Positions 34,447 through 44,497 of a DNA stretch of 64,000 nt are shown piece by piece. The notes under the pieces were generated by a model, which did no database searches, was not told the DNA's origin, and worked only from the letters and a program-made list of their open reading frames with translations. How positions within the stretch are numbered: position 1 is the stretch's first letter; every line of letters begins with the position of its first letter. The translations under genes and the position numbers were made by a program. Origin of the DNA: Alopecurus myosuroides (lineage: Eukaryota; Streptophyta; Magnoliopsida; Poales; Poaceae); the NCBI GenBank assembly GCA_028641055.1, contig CM054060.1, forward strand, positions 207,724,445-207,788,444, in the 5' to 3' direction.

Positions 34447-35266
34447 ATGGCACCACTCACCTTCAATTTCAATATGTTCATGGAGAGAGAAAAACTAGCG
34501 AACAATGGAAGCAACTTTACCAACTGGGCACTTAACCTGAGGATTCTCCTCACTGCTTGCAAGAAGCTCTATGTGCTTGATGCACCGCTAGGTGACCAGC
34601 CCGCTGATGATGCTTCTGATGAAGATAAAAATGTGTATCTGACTGAACAAGAAGACCACAGTATAGTTCATTGCGGCATCATCTATGGATTAGAGCCAGA
34701 GCTGCAAAAAACTTTTCGAGAACAGCACTGCTTATGCTACAATAGGAGATTTGAAAATGATTTTCGATACCCATGTCGGAGTTGAGAGTTATGACGCTTC
34801 AGAAAAGTTCTTTAGCTGCATGATGGAAGAGAACAGCTTCGTTAGTGAGCACGTACTCAAGATGTTTGCGTATGCTGATAAGCTCATAGCCTTGGGAATA
34901 TCGATTCCCATTGAGCTAGGGATACATCGTGTTCTCCAATATCTGCCACCTAGTTACAAGAACTTCGTGATGAACTATAATATGCAAAGTATGAAGAAGT
35001 CTCTTCCTGAGATTCTCTCGATGCTTAAAACTGCTGAAGTGGGGATCAAGAAAGAACATCAAGTGTTGATGATCAATAACACCACTAGTTTCAAGAAAGT
35101 CAAGCCAAGGGTAAACTTCAAGAAGGGTGGCAAATCTTTTGCTGCTCCTAAGAAGAAAACCAAGTATGGCTCTAAGCCTGAGACTGAATGCTTTATTGCA
35201 AGGGTACTGGCCACTGGAAGCGCAATTGCCCCAAATATCTGGCAGATAAGAAGGCCGACAAAGTGA
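34447..35266 (+). pseudogene. Copia gag (frameshifted)
   Basis: The ATG at 34447 opens MAPLTFNFNMFMEREKLANN, then NFTNWALNLRILLTACKK, a standard copia gag (UBN2-type) start. Near 34740 the frame shifts by one. The next frame (34751 on) carries MIFDTHVGVESYDASEKFF, IALGISIPIELGIHRVLQYL and YKNFVMNYNMQSMKKSL. At about 35190 a second shift returns to the first frame for the zinc knuckle. So one insertion and one compensating deletion, or the reverse, break a single original frame. Gag would coat the element RNA in cytoplasmic particles. Confidence 0.85.
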
Positions 35267-37235
35267 ACAAAGGTATATATGATATACTTGTTATTGATGT
35301 GTACCTTACTAGTACTCGCAGTAGCACCGGGGTATTTGATACTGGTTCGGTTCCTCACATATGTAACTCGAAACAGGAGCTGCAGAATAAGCGACCACTA
35401 GCAAAGGATGAGGTGACGATGCGCGTCGGCAATGGATCAAGAGTTGATGTAATCGCCATCGGGACGCTACCTCTACGTCTACCATCGGGATTAGTTATAA
35501 ACCTCAATAATTGTTATTTGGTGCCTGCATTAAGCATGAATATCGTTTCTGGATCTTTCTTAATGCGGAATGGTTATTCCTTTAAGTCTAAGAACAATGG
35601 TTGTTCGATTTATATGAATAATATCTTTTATGGTCATGCACCTGAGAAGAATGGTTTATTTCTTTTGAATCTTGGTAATATTGATACACATATTCATAAT
35701 GTGAATGCCAAAAGAATTAAGTTAAATGATGATATTGCTACTTACATGTGGCATTGCCGCTTAGGTCATATTGGTGTTAAACGCATGAAGAAGCTCCATT
35801 CTGATGGACTCTTAGAATCACTTGATTATGAATCATTTGAAACATGTGAACCATGCCTTATGGGCAAGATGACTAGAACTCCGTTTTCTGGAACCATGGA
35901 ACGGGCGACAGACTTACTGGAAATCATACATACTGATGTGTGTCGACCAATGAGTGTATCGGCACTCGGTGGATATCGTTATTTTGTCGCTTTCACGGAT
36001 GATTTGAGTAGATATGGGCATATTTACTTAATGAAACACAAATCTGAGACATTTGAAAAGTTCAAAAAATTTCAGTGTGAAGTTGAAAATCATCATAACA
36101 GAAAGATTAAATTTCTACGATCTGATCGTGGAGGTGAATATCTAAGTTACGAATATGTCATGCATATGAAACAATGTGGAGTAGTTTCACAACTCACACC
36201 TGCCGGAACACCACAGCGTAATGGTGTTTCCGAACGTCGTAATCGTACTTTATTGGATATGGTTCGATCTATGATGTATCTTACCGATTTTCCACTATCG
36301 TTTCGGGGTTATGCACTAGAGACTGCTGCATTCACTTTAAATAGGGCACGATCTAAATCCGTTGAAACGACACTGTATGAATTATGGTTTGGAAACAAAC
36401 CTAAGCTGTCATTTCTAAAAGTTTGGGGACGTGATGTTTATGCGAAGAAGCTTCAACCTGATAAACTCGAACCCAAAGCGGAAAAATGTGTCTTCATAGG
36501 ATAGCCTAAAGAAACAATAGGGTACACCTTCTATCATAGATCCGAAGGCAAGATTTTCGTTGCCAAGAATGGATCCTTTTTGGAGAAGGAGTTTCTCTCG
36601 AAATGTGTGAATAGTAGGAAGGTAGAACTCGACGAGTATATTGAACCTTCTCTTCTTGGAATGACCAGTAGCACAGCGTCGGAAGTTGTTCCGGTGCCGA
36701 CCCCGTCAGTTGAAGAGAGAGTTAGTGATCAAGATCATGAAACTCCAAAAGAGGAAACTACCGCACCTCGCAGGTCAACTAGGGAACGTACAGCTCCTGA
36801 ACTGTACAAAGATCCCGTATTAAACTTCATGGTAGATGGAGGTGATGACCCTGCGACGTATGATGAAATGATGATGAGCCCAGATTCCAACAAATAGCTT
36901 GAAGCCATGAAATCCGAAATAGGATCCATGTACGAAAACCAAGTTTGGACTTTGGTGGACTTACCCGATGACCGCAAGGCCGTTGAGAACAAATGGATCT
37001 TTGAAAAGAAAACTGACGCTAATGGTAATGTGAACGTCTATAAAGCTCGACTTGTCACAAAATGTTTCCGACAAATTCATGGAGTTCACTACGATGAGAA
37101 TTTCTCACCAGTAGCGATGCTTAAGTCAGTTAGGATTATGTTAGCAGTTGCTTCATTTTTCGATTATGAAATCTAGCAGATGGATGTCAAAGCGGTGTTC
37201 CTTAATGGTGACATTGAGGAAGAGTTGTATATGAC
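35188..37235 (+). pseudogene. Copia pol: zinc knuckle, protease, integrase and start of RT
   Basis: The order is copia-specific: knuckle CKGTGHWKRNC (35193 on; its first Cys is in the preceding frame), protease FDTGSVPHICN, the pre-integrase domain WHCRLGHIGVKRMKKLH...CEPCLMGKM, and the integrase core with D (IIHTDVCRPM), D (RSDRGGEYLS) and E (TPQRNGVSERRNRTLL). A Ser/Thr/Glu-rich linker follows, then the RT N-terminus (VENKWIFEKKTDANGNV, ENFSPVAMLKSVRIMLAVAS, QMDVKAVFLNGDIEEELYM). Three in-frame stops (after CVFIG, after SPDSNK, after FDYEI) split it. The YVDD half of RT and the copia RNase H are missing: at 37229-37235 pol runs straight into LTR sequence. Confidence 0.9.
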
Positions 37236-38362
37236 GGAGAGATATACTCAGGGCCCTGTCGGTGATATCACATCGACACCGCTTGCAAGCACGTAATATG
37301 ATCACAAGGATGTTATATCACGGGAACGAGAAAAGAGTACTTGTCAGGTAACGAGATCGAACAAGGTATGGTCAATACCAATGATCGGATCTTGGACAAA
37401 TAAAATATCGCGAGACAAAGGGAAATCGTTACGACGTTGAAAGGTTCACGCGATCACGAGAGTCATCGTTGAATATATAGGAGTCATCACGGATCTCCAG
37501 ATCCCGTTGTTGATTATTGATCGGAGAGGAGTCTTGATCATGTCTATATTATTCACGAACCGTAGGGTGACACACTTAAGGTTCGATGAAGCGTTTGAGA
37601 GGATACAGAATACCAAAGAATGGGTAGCTCCGAAATTTTTTCGGGGAAAATTGAAATAGTTCAAGGGGTCTTTTGTCGAATTAACAAATGATTCGAGGTG
37701 CTGCATGCAAATGTTTTTTAATGGAATTAACAAATATAAATAAAGAAATAAAAATGTTTTATTTATTTATTAAAGAAAAACCTTTGGATTTCTAAGTGGA
37801 AAATTAAGGGAGCATGAGTGGATGTGAGTGGGGCTTCCGCTCACATGAAGAGGGGAAGAGGTGGGGGCACCCATGGCTGGCTGCACCACCCCTGCTATGG
37901 GCTGCCTCTTCCTCCCCGATAAAAGGAGGGTGAGAGCTCCCTCTTCTCCACACACTTGCCCACTTCCTTTTCCCTCCACCCGCTGCTCCATTCCATCGTC
38001 TCCGGCTTGGCGAAGCCCTGACCGTGGGATTCTTCACCACCACCACGCCGTCGTGCTGCTGGAGTTCCCGGGGATCCTCCATTTTCGCTACCCGCTGGAT
38101 CGAGGGAACAGAAGTCTTCATCGATCTGAACGTGTGACCGATTACGGAGGCACCGCCGGATTGTGGTGCACTTCTTCTCGCTCGGGATCGGTGTGAGTAC
38201 GACTATGCCAACAACGAGATTTTATCTCGTACCACTTTGAGTCTTTGAGGGTAAGTTACCTCAAGACTCTCTTTCTCCCTGTTACCTTTCATCTCCTAGA
38301 TTAGATCTTGGCCATTCGGTTTTATCGCGCGTAGGAAAAATTTTGTTTTCTATGCAACGTAC
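37229..38362 (+). mobile_element. Copia 3' LTR, truncated at both ends
   Basis: This matches 32166-33264 of the 5' LTR. Its first about 0.5 kb is lost with the pol 3' half in a deletion at ATATGAC. Its last bases are cut off by the Tat LTR that starts at 38363 (CAACGTAC then TGTCG). It carries about 50 bp near 37350-37400 that the 5' LTR lacks. The TATA box of the 5' copy is changed to GATAAAA here. The ORFs at 37770-38196 are shadows. Confidence 0.85.
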
Positions 38363-38855
38363 TGTCGAATCTGTCGTTCAGCAATTCCCTCAGGTGAACC
38401 CATAGGGTTTCGAATAGGAGAACCCATGAGCGCTGGTGGCGATCGTCGGCTAAACAGGGGGCAAGATTTACCCAGGTTCGGGGCCCTCGTAGAGGTAAAA
38501 CCCTTACTCCTGCCTCTGTCGATCTGTATTAATCGAGTAGATCGGTTACAATGATGGTGGCCCAAGTCAAGAGTACGATCTCGAGCTCAAGGATTTGGTG
38601 TTGCGGTGTTGCTTGGTCCTCTACCGGTGGCTCTCCTGGCCTTATATAGGTGGCCAGGTCTCAAACCCTACCCGGAGAGGACTCGAATTCTCTCCCTATG
38701 TCGGTTACAGGTTTCCTAACTTAGCCCGCAAGGTATTGCGGGTGGGCTTCACATGGGCCTTTCGGCGCTCCAAGGGCTCCTCCTCTTGGGCCTTAACCTT
38801 GGGCCGGAGATGGGGGTGTCCTTTCCCGCAGGGTCTAATATCCATTCCTTCGTCA
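38363..38855 (-). mobile_element. 3' LTR of Tat-lineage gypsy element 1 (minus strand)
   Basis: On the minus strand it reads TGACGAAGG...GATTCGACA, with a polypurine tract GCTCGGGGGCTAC (rc of 38856-38868) directly upstream. A TATA box (rc of CTTATATA, 38641-38648) lies mid-LTR. It is inserted in the copia 3' LTR. Length (493 bp) and layout match the two Tat LTRs at 52.3 and 58.8 kb, although sequence identity is low. The other LTR of this element is outside the window. Confidence 0.8.
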
Positions 38856-39464
38856 GTAGCCCCCGAGCGTTTGCTCGATTGGGATTTTCTAGTCGAGTGA
38901 ACGGTCAATTTTTTTTGCTTCTATTGCCCTTGGATAACCAGTATTGGTTGCTTCTTGTTTGGAGGGCGTGTACCCTGTGTGATGAATTCTGTACCCGAGT
39001 ATCGAGTAATGAAGAAGTGCCTGTTTGTATGGCTGTTTATCGCGGAAGGATATGGCGCAGTAGCTTGGCTCTCCCAAAAGTTCAGGGCCAATTAATTGCG
39101 ACTAGGGCAAAAACAGTTCTGGCCTACACAGATTCGAGACCTCCGACTCGAACCTGACGAGGTGATCGTTGCGACTGGGCCGTAGTGGTCTTACCGAGTC
39201 GAACTTAACCTATGGGGGTACCCGGCGCGTCCGCTAGGATTTTTCTTCGTGTTGTTGACACGGTATCGTACCGGAGGACGCAACTTGAGTGCAATTCCAG
39301 GCCTTCAAGAGAGATCTATCAGGCCTTACCTTCATATTCGAAAGAATATGGCATCCGGATGTACCTAGTCGGCTGAACAATCCGGGTTTATGATGTGCAA
39401 ACATCGTGTGTATGAGTGGCAGGATCTGCCTACTTGCGTAGTTTTGGGTTTGTAGTTCCTTGTT

Positions 39465-39690
39465 CATACGAAAGAGTTTTCATGTTAGGAGTTTTATGCC
39501 CATATGAAAGAGTTTTCATGTTTGGGATATTGTGCCCATACGAAAGAATTTTCGTGTGTAGGGTATTTTTTCCTGTGAAAGAGATTTCACGTCATGATTT
39601 GTCCATAAGAAGTTACTTCCGTGTCTGGACTTTTCTATTCGAAGGAGTTTATTCATACGAAGTAATTTTCGTGTTTGAACTTTCCTTTCG
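39465..39690. repeat. Array of short palindromic CATACGAAAG...CTTTCGTATG-like hairpins
   Basis: Six or seven degenerate copies of an inverted repeat with the core CGAAAGAATTTTCG occur about 35-45 bp apart (39465, 39501, 39537, 39572, 39603, 39654, with a partial at about 39685). Each can form a stem-loop. They lie upstream of the antisense gene promoter. Confidence 0.75.
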
Positions 39691-39981
39691 AAAGATTCTT
39701 CAGCTTGATGATGCACGCTATGACGTCATGGCGCACTTTTATCCTCCCGATGGGACGTGACGGAGTGAGGGCAGAAGGGCTGGCCCACTTTGTCAGCTTT
39801 TTGACCGGAAACGAGACGCCGTTCCCTGTTTTTACGCGAACTATGCAGTAAATGCCCACGATCCTCCGTTAGGATCGTGGCATGAAACAGCATCCGCCGC
39901 CCTCTCGTTTCGCCTCCGCACGCGGCGGCTGCGATGGATGCCACGTGGCGCATCGAGTGGCCAAGATAGAGCGGCCCCGTG

Positions 39982-39989
39982 CATAAATA
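39982..39989 (+). promoter_or_regulatory. TATA-like box of the antisense gene (Tat 1)
   Basis: CATAAATA stands in a GC-rich context, 104 bp before the ATG at 40093. It is followed by a C/T-rich leader with CTTCTCTGTTCATCTTCC. It points opposite to gag-pol of the same element. Confidence 0.5.
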
Positions 39990-40092
39990 CGGGACTTGGT
40001 GGAACGGTGAAAAACTTCCTAGCCTTCGTCTTCTCTGTTCATCTTCCTCCTCGCGCTCCACCTTCCCTCGCTCTCAAGCTCGTGCAAGCAGC

Positions 40093-40889
40093 AATGGCAG
40101 GCGGCAAGAAACACGTTGTTGCCTCGTCGTCGAGGGCCTCGGGAGACGCTCCTCCGCCACCCGCGCCGCGCTCAAGTGATTGGCGCTCGCCCAACACCAC
40201 GGCCAAGAGCATCAAAGGGATGCAGCGAGACGGACTGCTGCCCCCGGATGCGGAGAAGCGGGTACGCCTCGGCAAGAAGGAGGAGGGACCCAATCCCCGC
40301 GCGAATGAACGCGTGATCTTTGCGGATCACGTGTCGCGTGGCCTTTCTCTTCCTCTCCATCCTTTTCTCATGGCATTGCTGTATGTCTACGGCATACAGC
40401 TCCATGATCTTCCTCCAAACGCAATGCAGCACATTGTGTGCTTTATTGTTCTTTGCGAATGCTTTCTGGGCATTCGCCCCCACTCGGGTCTCTGGAAGGC
40501 CCTTTTCAAGGTGCGTATCTTCCGCGAGAGATCGCGAGTGGAGACGGAGCTCGGAGAACCGTTGCGCACCGGCGGCTTCGGGATCCAAGCGAAGTCCGAG
40601 AACGGCTACTTCACCATGCACTTCATTGACTCCGCCCAATGATGGCGGAAGAAATGGTTCTATGTAACCGACAACAGCGCGGGTGGAGTCAATGAATTCC
40701 ATCCGTTCGCTGTTTTGAAGAGGCGGAAGTCTTAGTGACACAAGCTTTCGGTTGAAGAAAACCGAGTCGTCGCTCCCCTACTCGCCAAGGTGGCTGCTCT
40801 TCGTGACCAGGCCCCAGGAACTGCGCTGAACGGTTTGCACTTGGCGAATGTTTTCCTTAAGCGCAGGGTTCAGCCCCTGCAAGATAGGC
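40093..40889 (+). pseudogene. Tat 1 antisense accessory gene, exon 1 (putative gypsy-type transposon domain, PF04195-like)
   Basis: The ATG at 40093 opens MAGGKKHVVASSSRASGD, then an N-terminal domain with NERVIFADHVSRGLSLPLHP, LLYVYGIQLHDLPPNAMQ and HIVCFIVLCECFLGIRPH. These motifs are the signature of the plant family that Pfam calls putative gypsy-type transposon. A TGA at 40640-40642 and a tandem TAG-TGA near 40732-40737 break it. The frame continues (HKLSVEENRVVAPLLAKVAA, LHLANVFLKRRVQPLQDR) to the TAGGC duplication at 40885-40889, where a complete LTR retrotransposon (40890-46940) is inserted. The gene runs opposite to the element's integrase and RNase H. Molecular function is unknown. 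Confidence 0.75.
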
Positions 40890-41667
40890 TGATAAGGGGT
40901 GGCCCAATCTTCTCAGTGAACTCACAGATAACTTCTGAATTGATAACTAGTGCGCCACTAAGAACTCTCCGGCTGATCCCTGATGCCAATGCAAAAGATA
41001 GCAACCCAATGGATATTCTTAACTCCACACTCTTGCACAAGTAATCCACCGACTACAAGTGGTACTGTACCGTCTTATTCCCAGTGGAACAGCAGGTATC
41101 ACGTAAGGTTTGCAGATGAACTTCCAGATGAAAGGCTAACAAGCAGTTTCAACTAGAGGTTATGGGGTTTGTTTGATTCAATCGTAGTCTACCTGATCCA
41201 CTCGCAGGTGGCCAACATATATAGGTGGAGGGGGTGCGGCCACAAGGCATCCTTGCGCAAGCAATCCCCTCCCTACTAGGACTAGGACTCCTACTAGGAC
41301 TAGGACTTCACAAAATATGGATACAAACCGATTCCCACACAAGGAATTCGGCCACTTTGGTTATGGAAACCAAACCTAACTATTATGGCGCATTGATCTT
41401 CTATGTGGGCGCCCTCCTCTTGCTTGTTTCATCCATGAGTGCATTTCACCTTGTGGAGGCACTCATCCCCATGTCTTGGATAAATAACAATTGTTTTATT
41501 GGAATAACAATTGTTATGAATTGTTTTCACCATCTTGCTTGATTGTTTTCAACAATGTGATCTTGTTTTCCACCTCTTGAATATTTGTTTTCACCATGAT
41601 CTTGTTGTCTTGAATCAACTCATCACTCATGCTTGTGAGAACATAATCCTTAGGTCCATCCTTATCA
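40890..41667 (-). repeat. 3' LTR of the gag-protease element
   Basis: On the minus strand it reads TGATAAGGATGG...CCCCTTATCA. The polypurine tract GAAGAAAGGGAGGA (rc of 41668-41681) abuts it. A TATA-like ATATATG box lies at about 41216-41222 (minus). CTACTAGGACTAGGACT is repeated in tandem near 41274-41308. The 105-codon plus-strand ORF (41225-41542, repeated at 46498-46815) is an LTR shadow. Confidence 0.9.
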
Positions 41668-42314
41668 TCCTCCCTTTCTTCAAGACAAGACGTCCTCGGC
41701 TTGTTATTATCTGAAAGTGGAATAAACAAAAAGAACAAAGTGTATGCACCATATATGTATATATAATGGTACTCATTAGTTGTTAGCAAAAGACAATATA
41801 GTGTATATATCATATGATCACGAAATTTGTATGAAAACAACACATAAAAGTCATATTCTTTCATCTCATAGCAATCAAAATTGCAAATATAAGTGTAGTT
41901 TGATTTAATAGTACATGTATCCAACCAATAGTGTGGTGAATTAAACATAGGTATAATATCATCTCTATAATCATCTATCCAAGAGAACACATTATGTAAT
42001 TCGGCCACTTTATCATAAGTAACACATATGTGATGTATCATGAAAATTTTATCCACATTATAATCACCAATCAAGTAAATTTTGAAACTATTATCATATG
42101 TGCTAGAATCATCATAACCAAATTTATCCATAGCACATTGCATATTAATTGGTTCTTTTAACATGTCATAGTATATAATATCACTAGAAGGTATCATAGC
42201 AAGTACTTCTTTATGTGTAATAAAAACCACATTGTGAAATTTCGAATTTATAAGTTTATATGGTTGAAAATTATCACATAATTCACTACTTGTAGTTACC
42301 AAACCGAAATCCAT
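41514..42314 (-). CDS. ORF3 of the gag-protease element, 266 aa, unknown, overlaps gag-protease
   Basis: This frame starts with ATG 19 nt before the stop of the gag-protease frame, in a different phase, where full-length relatives would have RT. Its protein is rich in Tyr, Asp and Ile (MIPSSDIIYYDML, YDDSSTYDNSFKIYLIGDYN, FSWIDDYRDDIIPMF). It has one hydrophobic stretch near residues 190-205 (IYGAYTLFFLFIPL) that could span a membrane. After it comes PRTSCLEEREDDKDG, which crosses the polypurine tract, so the last 51 codons lie in the 3' LTR. No RT, RNase H, integrase or known envelope motif is visible. It could be read by re-initiation or by frameshifting; no clear slippery heptamer is seen. 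It may also be a chance frame, but 266 codons in AT-rich DNA without a stop argue against that. Confidence 0.55.
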   Translation of the reverse strand: MDFGLVTTSSELCDNFQPYKLINSKFHNVVFITHKEVLAMIPSSDIIYYDMLKEPINMQCAMDKFGYDDSSTYDNSFKIYLIGDYNVDKIFMIHHICVTYDKVAELHNVFSWIDDYRDDIIPMFNSPHYWLDTCTIKSNYTYICNFDCYEMKEYDFYVLFSYKFRDHMIYTLYCLLLTTNEYHYIYIYGAYTLFFLFIPLSDNNKPRTSCLEEREDDKDGPKDYVLTSMSDELIQDNKIMVKTNIQEVENKITLLKTIKQDGENNS

Positions 42315-43480
42315 ACCCTTATCACCTCCTCATGTGTAGTAGGTATGATCTCCTCAATATCTTGTGAATTTGAAGGTTGTGTCTCCCTTTCTTCAAAAAT
42401 AACCTTCATATCACAAGCAAAAATACTTGTATCCGTGGCATATTCCTCCAAATTGTGTGATGATTGTGATGTTTCTTTGTGCTCCCTTTCTTCAATAGCA
42501 ACCTGTGCACAAGAAACAACACTAGGAAAAATTATGGCATTAGTTAAAAGGCTCTTTCCACTCGAATTGATTTTGCTCTCATTCCCCATGGCTTGAATTT
42601 TTGGTGTTCCCTCATCCCTCTCTCTTTCTTTTTCCACTCTCATATCAATTTTGGATTGGGACTCTTGTATTATTTGTTGTGGAGTCATGGGCCTTAAAAC
42701 AATAGTCTTCCCATGATGATATAGCTCATAAGTATTTGCTCTTCCTTCATGCTTCACACTTCTATCAAATTGCCAAGGTCTTCCCAATAAAAGATGGCAA
42801 ACTGTCATGGGCACCACATCAAACTCAATAACATCCTTGTAAGGTCCAATTTGGAACTCCACTCTCACCATAAAAGAAACCTTCATTTGTCCCGTGCTAC
42901 TCAACCATTGGATATGATAAGGAGAAGGGTGTGGCATATATTTCAAATTGAGTTTTGCACATAGATCTTTACTAGCCAAATTTCTGCAACTCCCTCCATC
43001 AATAATAACTTTGCAAGCCATGTTGGGACCAATAATAGCCTTTGTTTGAAATAGAGTGCACCTTTGATTTTCAGGACTAGGCACCACACTCAATGAATTT
43101 TGTGTGCAAATAATAGATGGCAAAGTAGTAGCATAAGCATCCAAAGGAGTATCACTCAAATAACCATTATCATCATCAAGATCATTGGGATCAACATCAT
43201 CACCTGTTTCATACTCATTGTTCTCATTGATCACCATCACTTTTGTATTTGGACAATCCCTCTTGAAGTGACCCTTGCCTCCACATGTGTGACATGTAAT
43301 ATCTCTATTTCTTGTAGTAGGAGCACTAGAACCCGAGGCACTTGCTGTTGGTAGTGATGATTTCTTTGTATTAGACACACTAGGCTCGGTTTTGGATGAT
43401 GGATCACCTCGAAAACTTGAAGATGGAAGTGGTGGAGGTGGTGTACTAGGAGTAGTAGATGATCTCATTGGGAATCTACT
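42296..43480 (-). CDS. Gag C-terminus with zinc knuckle and retropepsin
   Basis: On the minus strand this follows the 338-aa gag half in the same frame after one TAG (43481-43483). It carries a Ser/Thr/Pro linker, the zinc knuckle CHTCGGKGHFKRDC (CX2CX4HX4C), and an acid-protease-like region with VIIDGGSCRNLASKDLC and later FDVVPMTVCHLLLGRPW. The latter is the usual flap and ILG-like end of gypsy proteases, with the Asp in DGGS as catalytic residue. The remaining about 160 residues are acidic linker and end at VWISVW. Normally RT would follow. Here the frame ends and ORF3 begins. Confidence 0.8.
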   Translation of the reverse strand, partial: SRFPMRSSTTPSTPPPPLPSSSFRGDPSSKTEPSVSNTKKSSLPTASASGSSAPTTRNRDITCHTCGGKGHFKRDCPNTKVMVINENNEYETGDDVDPNDLDDDNGYLSDTPLDAYATTLPSIICTQNSLSVVPSPENQRCTLFQTKAIIGPNMACKVIIDGGSCRNLASKDLCAKLNLKYMPHPSPYHIQWLSSTGQMKVSFMVRVEFQIGPYKDVIEFDVVPMTVCHLLLGRPWQFDRSVKHEGRANTYELYHHGKTIVLRPMTPQQIIQESQSKIDMRVEKERERDEGTPKIQAMGNESKINSSGKSLLTNAIIFPSVVSCAQVAIEEREHKETSQSSHNLEEYATDTSIFACDMKVIFEERETQPSNSQDIEEIIPTTHEEVIRVWISVW

Positions 43481-44497
43481 CTATGTTTTTGCTGAATTTT
43501 GTGCTTCCTCCAATAGATGTGATTCGGCCTCTCTAGCATGATGTAAGAGATCATGCATATTAGTGTATTGATAATGCCTCACAATGCCCTTGATTCTATA
43601 ATGTAATCCTGAAAGAAATCTTTGCATTGTTTGCTCCTCTTGTTCTTCCACACGGCCTCTGTGCATGATCATCTCCATCTCTTGATAATAAGCATCAACT
43701 GTCTTGGTACCTTGCTTCAATTGTTGTAGCTTGTCAAATTGTTGCCTTATGTAATTGGGAGGTACAAATCTTTCCCTCATGAGCCTCTTCATGGTGTTCC
43801 AAGTAGCAATGGGTAACTCACCATCATTATGTCTCTTTCTCACTAAATTGTCCCACCATCTAAGAGCATATCCATCAAACTCAGAAGATGCCAACTTGAT
43901 CTTTCTATCCTCATTATAATCATGCAATCTCCATAGCTTCTCAATTTTCAACTCCCATAGCAAAAATTCTTCCACATCCATAGTATCAAAGCTGAAAGAT
44001 GGAATAGAAAATTTTGGTTTACCCAATATATCTTCTCTATTGTCATTAGCATTGGGCAAAGGAACACGCCTAGCACGGCCTAGAAAACCTCCTCTTCCTC
44101 TTTCTCCTCTATCTCCACGGCCAAAATTAAGCTCTTCTCCATTATTGGCATCACTATGGACACTAGCATTGTCATTATCAATAGGTGGCAACCGAGCTTG
44201 AAGCAAAGTTTGAAGATCATTCATATTGTTGTTGATAGCATCAATAGCATCTTGCATTGTTCTCAATTGAGCACTATTGGTTTCGGCCAATTTATTGGTG
44301 CTCTCCACATTCTTCTTTGTGGCATCAACTAACTCATAAACAGGATCAACAGCTTCATTCACATATTTCTTGTAATGTTCCTCATTGTCATCCAATTTCT
44401 TTGTCAACACATCCCTTAATGCCTCATACTCCCTCCAATTCACTCCCTCGGATTGATCCTTCTTTTGCTGCACAAGATCACTACTAGAAAGATCCAT
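43481..44497 (-). CDS. Gag N-terminal part, 338 aa
   Basis: The ATG at 44497 opens MDLSSSDLVQQKKDQSEGVN. A coiled-coil-like region (LRDVLTKKLDDNEEHYKKYV, QLRTMQDAIDAINNNMNDLQ) and an Arg/Gly-rich patch (GRGDRGERGRGGFLGRARR) follow. Then comes the retrotransposon gag domain: FSIPSFSFDTMDVEEFLLWE, LASSEFDGYALRWWDNLVR, WNTMKRLMRERFVPPNYIRQ and YYQEMEMIMHRGRV. A TAG follows AQNSAKT in frame with the knuckle/protease part. It could be a mutation or, less likely, a read-through stop between gag and protease. The gag domain itself is intact, fitting an element that supplies capsid. Confidence 0.85.
   Translation of the reverse strand: MDLSSSDLVQQKKDQSEGVNWREYEALRDVLTKKLDDNEEHYKKYVNEAVDPVYELVDATKKNVESTNKLAETNSAQLRTMQDAIDAINNNMNDLQTLLQARLPPIDNDNASVHSDANNGEELNFGRGDRGERGRGGFLGRARRVPLPNANDNREDILGKPKFSIPSFSFDTMDVEEFLLWELKIEKLWRLHDYNEDRKIKLASSEFDGYALRWWDNLVRKRHNDGELPIATWNTMKRLMRERFVPPNYIRQQFDKLQQLKQGTKTVDAYYQEMEMIMHRGRVEEQEEQTMQRFLSGLHYRIKGIVRHYQYTNMHDLLHHAREAESHLLEEAQNSAKT

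Larger units (their letters stand above)
38856..40092 (+). other. Region between Tat 3' LTR and the antisense gene
   Basis: No gene is seen in these 1.2 kb. The region holds the polypurine tract next to the LTR, an array of hairpin-forming repeats (39465-39690) and, just before the ATG at 40093, the TATA-like box of the antisense gene. Confidence 0.6.

Noticed and set aside
41225..41542. 105-codon plus-strand ORF present twice (also 46498-46815)
   Set aside because: It is exactly duplicated because it lies in the two LTRs. It has no domain and contains the LTR TATA region and short tandem repeats.
41514..42314. ORF3 as a retroviral-type envelope gene
   Set aside because: Only one hydrophobic stretch and no signal peptide, furin-like site or cysteine pattern; position alone is not enough.
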